The notes: generated by a model not told the origin, from the letters alone. Shown: positions 8,253-17,015, counted from the stretch's first letter. The stretch: 64,000 nt of DNA from Bifidobacterium vespertilionis (GCF_008698145.1 NZ_RZNZ01000018.1:1-64000), one strand, 5' to 3'. Numbers and translations: made by a program.

Positions 8253-9905
8253 TCACTGCACGGCCCGCATGAGCCCGCCGATGCCCTCGGTGCGCAGGAT
8301 CTCGCGGTACGGGCCGGCCTGCTCGGCGATCAGCCGGTCGATCGCGCGCATGCCCAGCACCTCCACCGGCGCCTTGTCGTCGGTGAGGATCGTCGCATCA
8401 ACGCCTGGTTCCTCCACCTCGCGCAGTCGGGACGACACGCCGTTCATGTACCGCTCCAGCTCGCCGTCGCCGCTGCGGGCGGCCGTGTTCGCGACCAGAT
8501 CGCCGCGCGCCGCATCCGCCAAAGGAGACCCGTCGTCCGCCGCCTTGGCGAACAGCTCGCGGTTCGTGGCGTTCGGCACATCGGCGGTGAGCATGTTGGA
8601 GGCGCCGAACACTGAGGCGATCGTGTCGGACAGCGCCTCGTTGATCGAACCCTCGCCGTCGGAGATCATGTTCATGTTGACCACCATCACGCCGCCGGGA
8701 TTGAGGTGGCGACGGACCAGCTTGAAGAACTCGGTGGAGCTCATCTGGAACGGGATCGTGATGTCCTGATACGCATCGACCATGATCACGTCGTAGGTGT
8801 TGCGGTCGGCGGCCAGCCACGCGCGGCCGTCGTACGTGGTGACCGGGATGTCCGCGGGCTGATCGAAGTACTCCCCCGCGAGCGCGGTGATCTTCGAGTC
8901 GATCTCCACGCCCGTGACCTCCATGCCCGGGTAGTAGCGCCTCAGCTGACGGGCGTACGTGCCGGTGCCCATGCCCAGGATCAGCGCGGAATCGGCCCGG
9001 TCGGCGAGCGCCGGCGCGGCCAGGGCGGTGTCGTAGTACATGCCCGTGAGCCCCCGGTCCTTCATGCTCACCGACTGCACGCCGAACAGCACGTTGGTGG
9101 ACAGGATCGTGCGGTCGGAGAGGTTCTTGACCTGCAGGTAGTTGTAGATCGACTCGCCCTCGTAGGCCAGGTTGGATTCCCAGAACGCGAAGCCGCTCAT
9201 CGGCGAGGCCACGGCGGAGACCACGAACGCGACGACGCTGACCGCCGAGGCCACGAGCCTGGTGCGCGCGGCGACGAAGTAGACGATCGGGATGGCCATG
9301 AGCACGCCGGAGAAAATAAGGAAGGTCACGAAGGTGCCCACGGCCGGGATGGTAACGAAGGTGGGCAGGAAGGTGCCCAGGATCGAACCGATGGTGTTGC
9401 ACGCGGACAGGCGGCCCACCACGCTGGCATTGGTGTCCAGGGAGTCGGTGGCGAACTTGTTGAGGCCGGGCGTGACGGTGCCCAGCAGGAACAGCGGCGG
9501 CACGAAGATGATCATGCAGGAGACGAATGCGGCCACGACCAGGAAGTTCGTGGACACCGTGACGATCAGCAGACCGGAGATGGCGATGATCAGGTACTTG
9601 CCCACCAGCGGGATGAGCGCGATCCATGCGGCGGCGATGAGGATGCGGCGGTACAGCCGGTCCGGATCGGGATCGCGGTCCGCCCACCGGCCGCCGAACA
9701 CCGCGCCGAGCGCCAGGGCGATCATGATCGTGCCGATGATGATGGTCCATACGATCTGCGAGCTGGAGAAATATGGGGCCAGCAGGCGCGAGGCCCCCAG
9801 CTCCGCGGCCATCACGGCCATGCCGGAGAAGAACTCGGTGATGTAGAGGAAGATCTTCGAGTTGAGGATGGGACGGTCCTTCGTCCGCTCCGCCGCCTTC
9901 GCCAT
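8253..9905 (-). CDS. Membrane-fused spermidine synthase-like protein
   Basis: A 550-residue protein with two parts. Residues about 15-260 contain about eight to ten hydrophobic segments resembling a transporter-like membrane domain. Residues about 300-550 form a Rossmann-type spermidine synthase/methyltransferase domain, with the nucleotide-binding motif LILGMGTGTYARQL and the acidic VTGVEIDSK strand end. Such fusions are widely annotated as fused MFS/spermidine synthase, but aminopropyltransferase activity has not been shown for most. The ATG at 9905 has GGAGAGG about ten bases upstream; a longer reading is possible but unlikely. No polyamine gene lies nearby. Confidence 0.82.
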   Translation of the reverse strand: MAKAAERTKDRPILNSKIFLYITEFFSGMAVMAAELGASRLLAPYFSSSQIVWTIIIGTIMIALALGAVFGGRWADRDPDPDRLYRRILIAAAWIALIPLVGKYLIIAISGLLIVTVSTNFLVVAAFVSCMIIFVPPLFLLGTVTPGLNKFATDSLDTNASVVGRLSACNTIGSILGTFLPTFVTIPAVGTFVTFLIFSGVLMAIPIVYFVAARTRLVASAVSVVAFVVSAVASPMSGFAFWESNLAYEGESIYNYLQVKNLSDRTILSTNVLFGVQSVSMKDRGLTGMYYDTALAAPALADRADSALILGMGTGTYARQLRRYYPGMEVTGVEIDSKITALAGEYFDQPADIPVTTYDGRAWLAADRNTYDVIMVDAYQDITIPFQMSSTEFFKLVRRHLNPGGVMVVNMNMISDGEGSINEALSDTIASVFGASNMLTADVPNATNRELFAKAADDGSPLADAARGDLVANTAARSGDGELERYMNGVSSRLREVEEPGVDATILTDDKAPVEVLGMRAIDRLIAEQAGPYREILRTEGIGGLMRAVQ

Positions 9906-10235
9906 GACTGATCTGCCTCTCCGCCCGCAAATCGGGCCTTCGCCGTGCCGTTCGCCGTATCTATCCGGGAGCCTACCAGCATTCGGCCTTGAGAGGGCGG
10001 ATTGTCCGGTTTGCGCGAAGCCATTCGGCCTTCCTAGGGCAGCCGACCAGCTCGTCAACCGGCATTCGCGGCCCGAATACCCTGCATTTGCGGCCCGATT
10101 CCCCTGCATCAGGGACGGAATTCAGTCTTTGAGCCATTCCGACATGCCCTCGGAAGGCCAAATGGCTTCGCGAAAGGTCCGAAATCCGCCCCCGGAAGAC
10201 GAAGTAGTCGCGGCAATCCACGTACAGTGGATTCC
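9906..10235. other. intergenic, no gene seen
   Basis: About 330 bases between divergent genes. The sequence has lower coding character, with scattered GGCCTT/GGCCGG direct motifs (CATTCGGCCTT occurs twice near 9980 and 10020, GCGGCCCG twice near 10070 and 10090). It must hold promoters for the membrane-fused spermidine synthase and the thiamine pyrophosphokinase, but none could be placed with confidence. Confidence 0.4.
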
Positions 10236-10991
10236 ATGAGTGTCTTAGCCAAGGAAACCTGCGTGATCTTCGGGGCCGGCGAATACTACCCCGGCCTGCT
10301 CAATACCCCCGTCGTGCCGGACGGGGCCCTGGTGATCGCCGCGGACGGAGGTCTGGACCATGCCCGCGCGCTGGGGGTGGCCCCGGATCTGGTGATCGGC
10401 GATTTCGATTCGCTCCGGGGCGCGCGGCCGGCCGCCGGAGAGCGCACGATCGCCCTGCCGCCACAGAAGGACGATCCGGACATGCTCTCAGCGCTGAAGA
10501 TCGGCTGGCTGCATGGGGCCCGCACCTTCCACATCTACGGCGGACTGGGCGGGCGCGTGGACCACACGATCGCCAACATCCAGCTCATGGCGTTGCTCGC
10601 CACGCACGGGGGCATCGGCTTCCTGCACGGCGACGGCACGGTGATCACCGCGATCACCGACGGCGAACTCGCCTTCCCGGCCAACGACGTGGAACCGGGA
10701 CGCATGGTTTCGGTGTTCTCCCATTCGGACGCATCCCACGATGTGAACGAGCCCGGTCTCAAATACCAGCTGGAGCACGGCGAGCTCACCAACACCGTGG
10801 TGCAGGGCGTGAGCAACGAGTTCCTGCCCGGCGTACCCTCGGCCATCAGCGTGCGCAGCGGCACACTGGTAATTACCTTCCCCGCCGAAGCGCCGGCTCC
10901 CGAAGTGACGCGATTCCATGATTTCGAAGGCGATCTGGGCCCGCTCAGCACCGAAATCTCCTCGATACTCGCCCCGCAGGCCCGTGAGTGA
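10236..10991 (+). CDS. Thiamine pyrophosphokinase
   Basis: A 251-residue enzyme that transfers pyrophosphate from ATP to thiamine to make thiamine diphosphate in the cytoplasm. The N-terminal catalytic half carries AADGGLDHARALGV, LVIGDFDSL and the acidic PQKDDPDM motif; GGLGGRVDHTIAN follows. The C-terminal half is the thiamine-binding beta-sandwich, with the FSHSDASHDV and LKYQLEHGELTN regions. The ATG at 10236 is used; a GTG at 10227 is in frame. No other thiamine genes are adjacent. Confidence 0.92.
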   Translation: MSVLAKETCVIFGAGEYYPGLLNTPVVPDGALVIAADGGLDHARALGVAPDLVIGDFDSLRGARPAAGERTIALPPQKDDPDMLSALKIGWLHGARTFHIYGGLGGRVDHTIANIQLMALLATHGGIGFLHGDGTVITAITDGELAFPANDVEPGRMVSVFSHSDASHDVNEPGLKYQLEHGELTNTVVQGVSNEFLPGVPSAISVRSGTLVITFPAEAPAPEVTRFHDFEGDLGPLSTEISSILAPQARE

Positions 10992-11088
10992 CGGGACGGC
11001 CGGCCCCGGCACGGGGACAGCGTGCGGCGACGAAGTGAACGCTCACACACGTGCTGTTGAACACCCGCGGAAAACATGTCAGACAACG

Positions 11089-11118
11089 TTGCCGTAAGTA
11101 CAGGCGGCGCATTAGAGT
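11089..11118 (+). promoter_or_regulatory. probable gap promoter
   Basis: A -35 box TTGCCG (11089-11094) and a -10 box TAGAGT (11113-11118) are separated by 18 bases, 69 bases before the gap start codon. The same TTGCCG box is used before bL37 and the LacI gene in this window. Confidence 0.5.
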
Positions 11119-11187
11119 AAATGCTGTTGGTAAACAATGGCCCGGCGCCATAGCGTGCCACGGCCACCCCACTAAAGGGAGAATTAC

Positions 11188-12246
11188 ATGACAGTTAAGA
11201 TTGGTATCAACGGCTTTGGTCGCATTGGTCGTCTTGCCTTCCGTCGCATCTTCGAGCTTCAGGCTCGCGGCGGCCAGGCCGGCGATATCGAAGTCGCCGC
11301 CATCAACGATCTGACCACCCCCTCCATGCTGGCCTACCTGCTGAAGTACGACAGCACCCACGGCACCTTCCGTCACGACGACGGCACTCCGGTCGAGGTC
11401 ACCTCCACCGACGACGCCATCGTGGTTGATGGCAAGGAGTACAAGGTCTACGCGGAGAAGGACGCCAACAACATCCCGTGGGTCAAGAACGACGGTGTCG
11501 AGTACGTGCTCGAGTGCACCGGCTTCTACACCTCCGCCGAGAAGTCCCAGGCTCACATCAACGCCGGCGCCAAGAAGGTCCTGATCTCCGCCCCGGCCAA
11601 GGATGACACCACCCCGACCATCGTCTTCGGCGTCAACCACGAGACCCTGAAGCCGACCGACGTGATCGTGTCCGCCGGCTCCTGCACCACCAACTCCATG
11701 GCCGCCATGGTCAAGCTGCTGAACGACAAGTTCGGCATCAAGGCCGGCTTCATGACCACCATCCACGCCTACACCGGCACCCAGATGATCCTGGATGGCC
11801 CGCGCTTCCCGAAGGCCCGCAACAACCGCGCCGCCGCGATCAACACCATCGCGCACTCCACCGGTGCCGCCAAGGCCATCGGCAAGGTCGTCCCGGAGGT
11901 CAACGGCAAGCTGCAGGGCCACGCCCAGCGCATCCAGGTCCCGGATGGCTCCGTGACCGAGCTGACCACCGTGCTCGAGAAGAACACCACCAAGGAAGAG
12001 ATCAACGAGGCCTTCAAGGAGGCCTTCTCCAACACCGAGTACTTCGGCTACAACGCTGACGAGATCGTCTCCTCCGACATCATCGGCGACACCCACGGCG
12101 GTGTCTTCGATCCGACCCAGACCGACGTCAACACCGTTGACGGCGTGACCCTGGCCCGCACGGTCACCTTCTACGACAACGAGTACGGCTTCACCTGCAA
12201 CATGATCCGTACCCTGCTGTACTTCGCCGAGATCTCCGAGGACTGA
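11188..12246 (+). CDS. gap: Glyceraldehyde-3-phosphate dehydrogenase, type I
   Basis: A 352-residue NAD-dependent dehydrogenase of glycolysis and, in bifidobacteria, the lower part of the fructose-6-phosphate phosphoketolase route. The N-terminal NAD fold shows [15 protein letters not shown]. The active-site Cys is in [11 protein letters not shown] at about residue 162, with the partner His in the AYTGTQ region. The substrate-phosphate segment [15 protein letters not shown] and the C-terminal [12 protein letters not shown] are present. Codon use is strongly biased to C-ending codons, as expected for a highly expressed gene. GGGAGAA lies before the ATG and a strong terminator lies just after the stop. 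Confidence 0.98.
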   Translation: MTVKIGINGFGRIGRLAFRRIFELQARGGQAGDIEVAAINDLTTPSMLAYLLKYDSTHGTFRHDDGTPVEVTSTDDAIVVDGKEYKVYAEKDANNIPWVKNDGVEYVLECTGFYTSAEKSQAHINAGAKKVLISAPAKDDTTPTIVFGVNHETLKPTDVIVSAGSCTTNSMAAMVKLLNDKFGIKAGFMTTIHAYTGTQMILDGPRFPKARNNRAAAINTIAHSTGAAKAIGKVVPEVNGKLQGHAQRIQVPDGSVTELTTVLEKNTTKEEINEAFKEAFSNTEYFGYNADEIVSSDIIGDTHGGVFDPTQTDVNTVDGVTLARTVTFYDNEYGFTCNMIRTLLYFAEISED

Positions 12247-12290
12247 GCTTCCCCGGCAGCCTCGCGCGTAGTTACACGTAACTAGGTGTT

Positions 12291-12330
12291 GAAAATCCCC
12301 CGATCGGATCGCTCCGGTCGGGGGATTTTC
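12291..12330. terminator. rho-independent terminator after gap
   Basis: A 13-base perfect stem (12291-12303 with 12318-12330), ending in AAAA and TTTT, follows the gap stop codon by about 45 bases. The loop can pair further through CGGATCGCTCCG. Confidence 0.9.
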
Positions 12331-12382
12331 GTATGCGAGCGGCGCATGACCATGTTCCGGGCGCCGCGGTAGAACTGTCACT

Positions 12383-12892
12383 ATGAGCAAGAAAACCAAG
12401 AACGCGAAGGGCAAGGGGTCCACGCCGGCCACGCTCCAGCTTGAGCAGGCGGGCGTGCCGTTCGAGACCTACGAATACGAGCACTCCAACGATCACATGG
12501 ACGACGGCTATGGCGTGGAGGCCGCCAAGAAGCTCGGCTTCGACGAGCATCAGGTGTTCAAGACGCTGATGGCGGACACGGGCTCCGAGCGCGTGGTGGG
12601 CGTGGTGCCAGTGAGCGGGCATATGGATCTGAAGGCCCTCGCCGCCGCCGTGGGCGCGAAGAAGGCCGCCATGGCCGACCCGAAGGTGGCGATGCGCGAA
12701 TCGGGCTATGTGGTCGGCGGGATCTCGCCGCTCGGCCAGAAGGTGCATCACAAGACCGTGCTCGACGACAGCGCCCTCAAGTTCGACAAGATCCTGCTGT
12801 CCGGCGGCAAACGCGGTTTTTCCGTGGGCGTGAACCCGAACGACCTGCTCAAGGTACTGGACGCGGTGGCCGCGCCGATCGGCACCTGGTAG
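12383..12892 (+). CDS. ybaK: Cys-tRNA(Pro)/Cys-tRNA(Cys) deacylase, YbaK family
   Basis: A 169-residue YbaK/ProX-fold enzyme that clears mischarged Cys-tRNA(Pro). The family pattern is visible: YEYEHSND near residue 32, AAKKLGFDEHQVFKTLMA near 47-64, then VPVSGHMDLKALAAAVGAKKA with the key Lys at about 83, and the C-terminal SGGKRGFSVGVNPNDLLK. Length is normal for the family. A Lys-rich N-terminal tail (residues 1-13) precedes the domain. It is a single gene between the gap terminator and a repeat-rich region. Confidence 0.92.
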   Translation: MSKKTKNAKGKGSTPATLQLEQAGVPFETYEYEHSNDHMDDGYGVEAAKKLGFDEHQVFKTLMADTGSERVVGVVPVSGHMDLKALAAAVGAKKAAMADPKVAMRESGYVVGGISPLGQKVHHKTVLDDSALKFDKILLSGGKRGFSVGVNPNDLLKVLDAVAAPIGTW

Positions 12893-12902
12893 GGCGACTC
12901 CG

Positions 12903-13016
12903 GTCATCCTGAGCAGCCCGTCATCCTGAGCAAAGCCCATCAGGGCGGAGTCGAAGGATCCTTGATTCGTGCACAAAGTTAAGGATCCTTCAACTGCGCG
13001 CTTTGTTCAGGATGAC
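12903..13016. repeat. modular palindromic repeat, family R
   Basis: Two GTCATCCTGAGC arms, two AAGGATCCTT arms around GATTCGTGCACAAAGTT, and a closing TTCAGGATGAC. It follows the ybaK stop by ten bases. Confidence 0.85.
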
Positions 13017-13080
13017 GTGGGTCATCGCCGCACCCCGGACGTAAAGAGCCTGCGCATGCATACCACACTGGCCCACCCAC

Positions 13081-13255
13081 AAACTGGGCAAATCGGAATA
13101 CTGAATTCGCAAACTGGGCAGATCCGGTCTTCTGCGACCGGTTTTCGGCCTCCAGACGGCAGGATCCGCCCAGTTTGCGCGGCGAGAGGCCCGATCTGCC
13201 CGATCTGCCCAGTATGCGCGGCGAATTAGACGAACTAGACGAGAACTGGGCAGAC
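13081..13255. repeat. CTGGGCA-type hairpin cluster (family A, locus 1)
   Basis: Five copies of AACTGGGC or its complement GCCCAGT occur in 175 bases. GCAAACTGGGC with GATCC at 13109-13125 pairs with GGATCCGCCCAGTTTGC at 13162-13178 to form a long hairpin. A matching hairpin lies at 51256-51323. No open frame here looks like a gene. Confidence 0.8.
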
Positions 13256-13282
13256 CGGGCGGATCGGGCCGGTTCCGGGATC

Positions 13283-13475
13283 CGGCGTGACCCGGCGTGT
13301 GACCGGGGGCGTGACACGGCGTGCGGCGTGACCGGGTGCGTGACACGGTGTGGGCACGCCCGGTCACGGGGTGCCGGAATCGTTGGAATAAAGCCATTTT
13401 AAAATCCCCGTGACCGGGAATGGGCACGCCATGTCACGCCCCCCGGTCACAACGCACACCCGGTCACGCGCCGGT
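13283..13475. repeat. GTGACCGGG motif cluster (family B)
   Basis: About eight copies of GTGACCGGG, GTGACACGG or their complements are packed into 190 bases. CCCGGTCACGGGG (13358-13370) and CCCCGTGACCGGG (13405-13417) form a perfect 13-base inverted repeat with a 34-base AT-richer centre. Not seen elsewhere in the window. Confidence 0.75.
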
Positions 13476-13498
13476 CCACCTTCCGGAGAGAGGTTTGA

Positions 13499-13672
13499 TC
13501 CCGGCCACTGGGCGCCAGCCAGCAGCACCTCGGCGAGGTCCCCGCCGTGGCGTCCTCGAGGATCAGCGCGATCGAGACGGGCAAGAGGTTCCCTCCCGGG
13601 CTCGAGCGCCGTTGCTTCGACGGCCTCCACGCCATCGGCGACACCCCGACAAAACCACTTGACAAACTATAG
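13499..13672 (+). pseudogene. possible remnant of an XRE-type HTH protein
   Basis: The frame 13499-13672 encodes 57 residues that begin directly after an in-frame stop and contain LGASQQHLGEV, then SSRISAIETGKR. This spacing matches the helix-turn-helix of XRE/Cro regulators (SQ..L......S..IS.IE.GKR). A GLERRCFDGLHAIGD tail follows. There is no start codon or ribosome site, and the 5' side is replaced by the GTGACCGGG cluster. I infer a 5'-truncated regulator or HipB-like antitoxin fragment. The match rests on about 25 residues, so chance cannot be excluded. Confidence 0.4.
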
Positions 13673-13692
13673 GGGCATCGGAGTCACCTGCT

Positions 13693-14005
13693 GTCATCCT
13701 GAGCAAAGCGAAGGATCCTTAACCCGTGCGCATTGGCCAAGGCCGCTGCGGAATGCCCCCTACGATGCTCGGCCAGACCCGACTTGCTGAATCTGCCAGC
13801 AAGTCGTTCGTCTTTCCGGTTTACTGGCAGATCCTGTATCTTAGCGGGCCGCTGGGGGCTCTCAGATGCAAGTTCTGCCAGCAAACCGGAAAGCGGGACA
13901 GGTTGCTGGCAGAACTTGCAATTCGACGGAGATTTGTGCGGGAAGATTTGTGCGGGGAAGTTAAGGATCCTTCGATTCCGCGCTCCGCGCTCCACTCAGG
14001 ATGAC
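13693..14005. repeat. family R repeat enclosing a double CTGCCAGCAA hairpin (family C, locus 1)
   Basis: The outer arms are GTCATCCTGAGC at 13693 and CTCAGGATGAC ending at 14005, each with an AAGGATCCTT arm inside. The centre holds two hairpins. The first lies around 13786-13836 (ATCTGCCAGCAA with TACTGGCAGAT). The second is a perfect 18-base inverted repeat, 13867-13884 with 13903-13920. The same double hairpin occurs at 51518-51642. Confidence 0.85.
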
Positions 14006-14029
14006 GGAAAACCCTTACGGGCGCGACGA

Positions 14030-15037
14030 TTACCTGCGGGAGCGAAGCTCCGCAGGTAATACAAAATGCATATTCTCCTTGATCGTCTCCACCGCGTGCA
14101 TGCCGGTGTATCCCATGGCCTGCAGCGCGTCGATCACGCCACCCACCAGTTCGTCCGGAACCGAGGCTCCGGAGGATATGCCCACGGCCTGAACGCCATC
14201 GAACCAGGAATCGTCCAGATCGCCGGCGTCATCCACCCGATGGGCCACACCGCGCGATCCCAGACCCTCCTGCGCCACCTCGACCAGACGCACCGAGTTG
14301 GAGGAGTTGGCCGATCCGACGATCACCACGCAGTCGGACTGCTCGGCCACGAGCTTGACCGCCGCCTGCCGGTTCGAGGTGGCGTAGCAGATGTCCGAGT
14401 TCGGCGGCATGGCGATCCACGGAAAGCGATCCTTGAGCGCGGCGATGGTGTCCGCGGTCTCATCGACGCTGAGCGTGGTCTGGGTGAGCAGCACCAATTT
14501 AGTGTCCTCGCTGAAATCCAACCCGTCCACATCCGACGCATGTTCGATCAGGTGCACATGATCGGGGGCCTCCCCCACCACGCCCACGGCCTCATCGTGC
14601 CCGCGATGGCCGATGTAGATGATCTCATACCCCTCCTTCACAAAGCGCAGCACCTCGCGATGCACCTTGCTCACCAGCGGGCATGTGGCGTCCACCACAT
14701 GCATGCCGCGGGCCGCGGCCTCGCCCTTCACCGTCGGGGAGACGCCATGCGCGGAGAACACCACGGGCACACCGGCCGCCACGGCCTCGTCAGGCACCTC
14801 CGAAAGCTCCTCCACGAACACGGCGCCCTGTTTGGCCAGATCCTCCACCACATGCTTGTTGTGCACGATCTGCCGTCGCACGTACACCGGAGGCAATCCC
14901 CCGTCGCCCGCCGCGGCACCACGATCGGCCGCCTTCAGAATGGTCTGCACGGTGAGGATGGCGCGGTCGACGCCGGCGCAGAACCCGCGCGGATCCGCCA
15001 GCACGATGCGCTTGCCCCCGTCGCCGATGCCCGTCAT
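14030..15037 (-). CDS. ispH: 4-hydroxy-3-methylbut-2-enyl diphosphate reductase
   Basis: A 335-residue iron-sulfur enzyme that makes IPP and DMAPP in the last step of the non-mevalonate isoprenoid pathway. The three cluster-binding Cys are visible in DPRGFCAGVDRAI (residue about 20), VDATCPLVSKVHRE (about 115) and SDICYATSNRQ (about 215). The IGHRGHDEAVGV and GSANSSNSVRLVE motifs are typical. Length is normal. It is transcribed alone, with a family R repeat just downstream of its stop. Confidence 0.97.
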   Translation of the reverse strand: MTGIGDGGKRIVLADPRGFCAGVDRAILTVQTILKAADRGAAAGDGGLPPVYVRRQIVHNKHVVEDLAKQGAVFVEELSEVPDEAVAAGVPVVFSAHGVSPTVKGEAAARGMHVVDATCPLVSKVHREVLRFVKEGYEIIYIGHRGHDEAVGVVGEAPDHVHLIEHASDVDGLDFSEDTKLVLLTQTTLSVDETADTIAALKDRFPWIAMPPNSDICYATSNRQAAVKLVAEQSDCVVIVGSANSSNSVRLVEVAQEGLGSRGVAHRVDDAGDLDDSWFDGVQAVGISSGASVPDELVGGVIDALQAMGYTGMHAVETIKENMHFVLPAELRSRR

Positions 15038-15128
15038 AAGCCACTCCTCCCATGTCCGCGATGCAAATCGCTTCCCAGTATGCCATGACGGCCGCCTCGG
15101 CCGGCCTGACGCCTAAAGGATCCCGCTT

Positions 15129-15425
15129 TCAGCCGAACAGCTCGTCGTGCGACCCGGTGCGCTGGAAGATGGCCAGTTCCCCCGCGACGCACCAGATGAG
15201 CAGCCAATCGCCGGCGTTGGCCACATGGCACTCGTTGGACCCCATCCATTCCCCGCTCAGCGTGTGCATGTTGTGCCTGCGTTTCAGCTCCTCTATGGAT
15301 GCGGCGGAGTTGTCCAAAATGAGCCGCATGACCTCGTCAAGTGGAGCTATGTCCATGTGGCGCTTGCGCAGCCGCTTGAGATCTCGCTTGAACTTTGAAG
15401 TGGGAGAAGGCCTGAGCATGATCAC
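15129..15425 (-). CDS. YafQ-family mRNA interferase toxin
   Basis: A 98-residue RelE/ParE-superfamily protein with the YafQ layout. It has a basic helix (TSKFKRDLKRLRKRH), central LSGEWMGSNECHVANAGDWLLIW, and a C-terminal strand ending in RTGSHDELFG. The conserved His in RTGSHDELF is a known catalytic position in YafQ. The GTG at 15425 overlaps the antitoxin stop; the ATG at 15419 is an alternative. Coupling to the upstream antitoxin strongly supports a type II toxin-antitoxin pair. Confidence 0.88.
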   Translation of the reverse strand: MIMLRPSPTSKFKRDLKRLRKRHMDIAPLDEVMRLILDNSAASIEELKRRHNMHTLSGEWMGSNECHVANAGDWLLIWCVAGELAIFQRTGSHDELFG

Positions 15426-15754
15426 AACCCCAAATCCTTGTACATCTCATCAAGGTTGGCATACGCAGGACCACCATTCCTGATGATCTCCTGCGTCTCG
15501 CGAATGGCCTCGCGACTCTCCTCGTTGGGACGCTCCGCCTCGAAGCTGAGCGGGATGATGCCGGTGCGCGCCATCTGCGTCCAGAATGCGCGCGTGGCCG
15601 CGGCAAGCGTGAGCCCGTACGATTCCGCCACCTGGGACGCCTGCGCGATCACCTCCTTGCTGGCGCGAATGGCCTTGGATTCAGTTGCCGGAGCCACAGC
15701 CGCCTGAGCCACAGCAGGAGACGCAGTCGCGGTGGAAGTCATTGCCGTATCCAT
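15422..15754 (-). CDS. RelB/DinJ-family antitoxin
   Basis: A 110-residue partner of the YafQ-like toxin. Residues about 28-65 (IRASKEVIAQASQVAESYGLTL, then AATRAFWTQMARTGIIP) form the ribbon-helix-helix DNA-binding region typical of DinJ, and the acidic C-terminal tail should wrap the toxin. An Ala/Thr-rich N-terminal extension of about 25 residues is unusual and could mean the true start is at an internal site. AAGGAGG lies just before the ATG at 15754, which supports the long form. A palindromic operator lies directly upstream. Confidence 0.88.
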   Translation of the reverse strand: MDTAMTSTATASPAVAQAAVAPATESKAIRASKEVIAQASQVAESYGLTLAAATRAFWTQMARTGIIPLSFEAERPNEESREAIRETQEIIRNGGPAYANLDEMYKDLGL

Positions 15755-15777
15755 GGAAACCTCCTTGTTTGTTTACT

Positions 15778-15800
15778 GATGTGGTTAATAATACCACATC
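15778..15800 (-). promoter_or_regulatory. toxin-antitoxin operator and -10 box
   Basis: A perfect inverted repeat GATGTGGT / ACCACATC with a seven-base AT centre. On the minus strand a TATTAT -10 box lies inside it, so antitoxin binding would block transcription, as in other DinJ/RelB operons. Confidence 0.75.
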
Positions 15801-15918
15801 CGTGCACATACTCGAATGACACCTGCATTCCACCACCCACGCCGGCATCCCCCATAACGGCCATGCGGACGCTATAGTGGGAGCGGTAACATCGCCTCTG
15901 TCACAAAGGAAGTGCCAC

Positions 15919-16872
15919 ATGGTTGCGAAGAACATCCCGCCGCGCACCGGCCAGCAATACTCCATCGCGTACGGCGACTACAAGGCCGTCGTCACCGAAC
16001 TGGGCGCCACGCTGCGCAAGCTCACCTATCAGGGCAAGGACGTGACGGTGCCGCTGGGTCCCGACGACCCGGTCACCTGCTGCCACGGCCAGCTGCTGGT
16101 CCCGTTCCCCAACCGCATCGAGGGCGGCGAGTACACGTTCGAGGGCAGGACCTACACGCTGCCGATCGACGAGCACGATCGCAACACCGCCATCCACGGC
16201 TACGGCTACCGCTCCTACTGGAAGCTTGAGTCCCTCACCGAAACGTCCGTGACCCAGTCCTGGCGCGTGCCGTTCCTGCTGGGCTACCCCTTCGACCTGA
16301 TCGTCACGGCCACGCACGAGCTGGGCCCCGACGGGCTGACGGTGACCGTGGAGGCCTACAACAACGGCGGCGAGAACCTGCCGTGGGCGCTGGCGATCCA
16401 CCCGTGGCTGTCCAACGGTGAAAAGGGCTACGGCGACGAGATCGACGGGCACAACGCCAAGTGCCGGGTCACCATCCCGGCGGACACGCACGTGACCGTG
16501 GACGGCAACCTCATCCCGACCGGCACCGAGCCGGTGGAGGGCACGAAGTACGACTTCCGCGAGCCGCGCCTGCTGGTGGACCAGCCGTTCGACGACGCGT
16601 GGACCGATGTGCATCATGATGCGGACGGGCGCGTGTTCGCCACGTTCGAGCGCCCGGACGGCCTGACCGTGCATGTGGGCGGCGACGAGACCATCACGTC
16701 CTTCCAGATGTGCACCGGCACCGGCTTCCCGGCGTTCAAGCACCCGGCCGGCACGGCGATCGAGCCGCAGACCGCGTACGCGAACGCGTTCAACACCGGC
16801 AACCAGCTGATCGTGGTCAAGCCCGGCGAGACCAGCGTCACCAAGCTGTTCATCAACGCAACGCAGGCCTGA
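15919..16872 (+). CDS. galM: Aldose 1-epimerase family protein
   Basis: A 317-residue mutarotase-fold protein expected to interconvert alpha and beta forms of galactose, glucose or xylose. The substrate-binding His and Glu of the family appear in NTAIHGYGYRS (about residue 92) and the late TGTGFPAFKHPAG region. The N-terminal VVTELGATLRKLTY and LLVPFPNRIEGGEY motifs are typical. The ATG at 15919 follows AAAGGA; the in-frame upstream codons lack a ribosome site. A TATAGT -10 box lies at 15873-15878. The gene symbol follows the family and does not imply galactose specificity. Confidence 0.88.
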   Translation: MVAKNIPPRTGQQYSIAYGDYKAVVTELGATLRKLTYQGKDVTVPLGPDDPVTCCHGQLLVPFPNRIEGGEYTFEGRTYTLPIDEHDRNTAIHGYGYRSYWKLESLTETSVTQSWRVPFLLGYPFDLIVTATHELGPDGLTVTVEAYNNGGENLPWALAIHPWLSNGEKGYGDEIDGHNAKCRVTIPADTHVTVDGNLIPTGTEPVEGTKYDFREPRLLVDQPFDDAWTDVHHDADGRVFATFERPDGLTVHVGGDETITSFQMCTGTGFPAFKHPAGTAIEPQTAYANAFNTGNQLIVVKPGETSVTKLFINATQA

Positions 16873-16873
16873 G

Positions 16874-16902
16874 TTGCCGAAATCGACGGGTTGTGCCATA
16901 AT
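16874..16902 (+). promoter_or_regulatory. promoter of bL37 gene
   Basis: TTGCCG (16874-16879) and CATAAT (16897-16902) are separated by exactly 17 bases. The predicted start site lies about 30 bases before the bL37 ATG. The -35 box overlaps the galM stop codon region. Confidence 0.7.
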
Positions 16903-16940
16903 TCCGTAGGCTTATTCAAAATCCAGTAAAGGAGTCCATC

Positions 16941-17015
16941 ATGGGCATGCGCGGACGCAAGCGCAGGGATCGCCGCAAGAAGGCCGCCAACCACGGCAAG
17001 CGGCCCAACACCTGA
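16941..17015 (+). CDS. 50S ribosomal protein bL37 (24 residues)
   Basis: A 24-residue, extremely basic protein with the pattern GRKRRDRRKKAANHGKRPN. It matches the actinobacterial large-subunit protein bL37 first recognised in mycobacterial ribosomes. It has an ideal ribosome site (AAAGGAG, six bases before ATG), its own promoter and its own terminator, so it is a single-gene transcription unit. Genes of this size are often missed by automatic annotation. Confidence 0.88.
   Translation: MGMRGRKRRDRRKKAANHGKRPNT

Noticed and set aside
13081-13480. CRISPR array at the repeated CTGGGCA and GTGACCGGG motifs
   Set aside because: The repeats are short, in both orientations, with no even spacing and no cas genes nearby.
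13410-13790. Protein-coding gene of 126 codons over the repeat region
   Set aside because: The frame runs through GTGACCGGG and GTCATCCTGAGC repeats and lacks a ribosome site. Only the 13499-13672 stretch in another frame looks gene-like.
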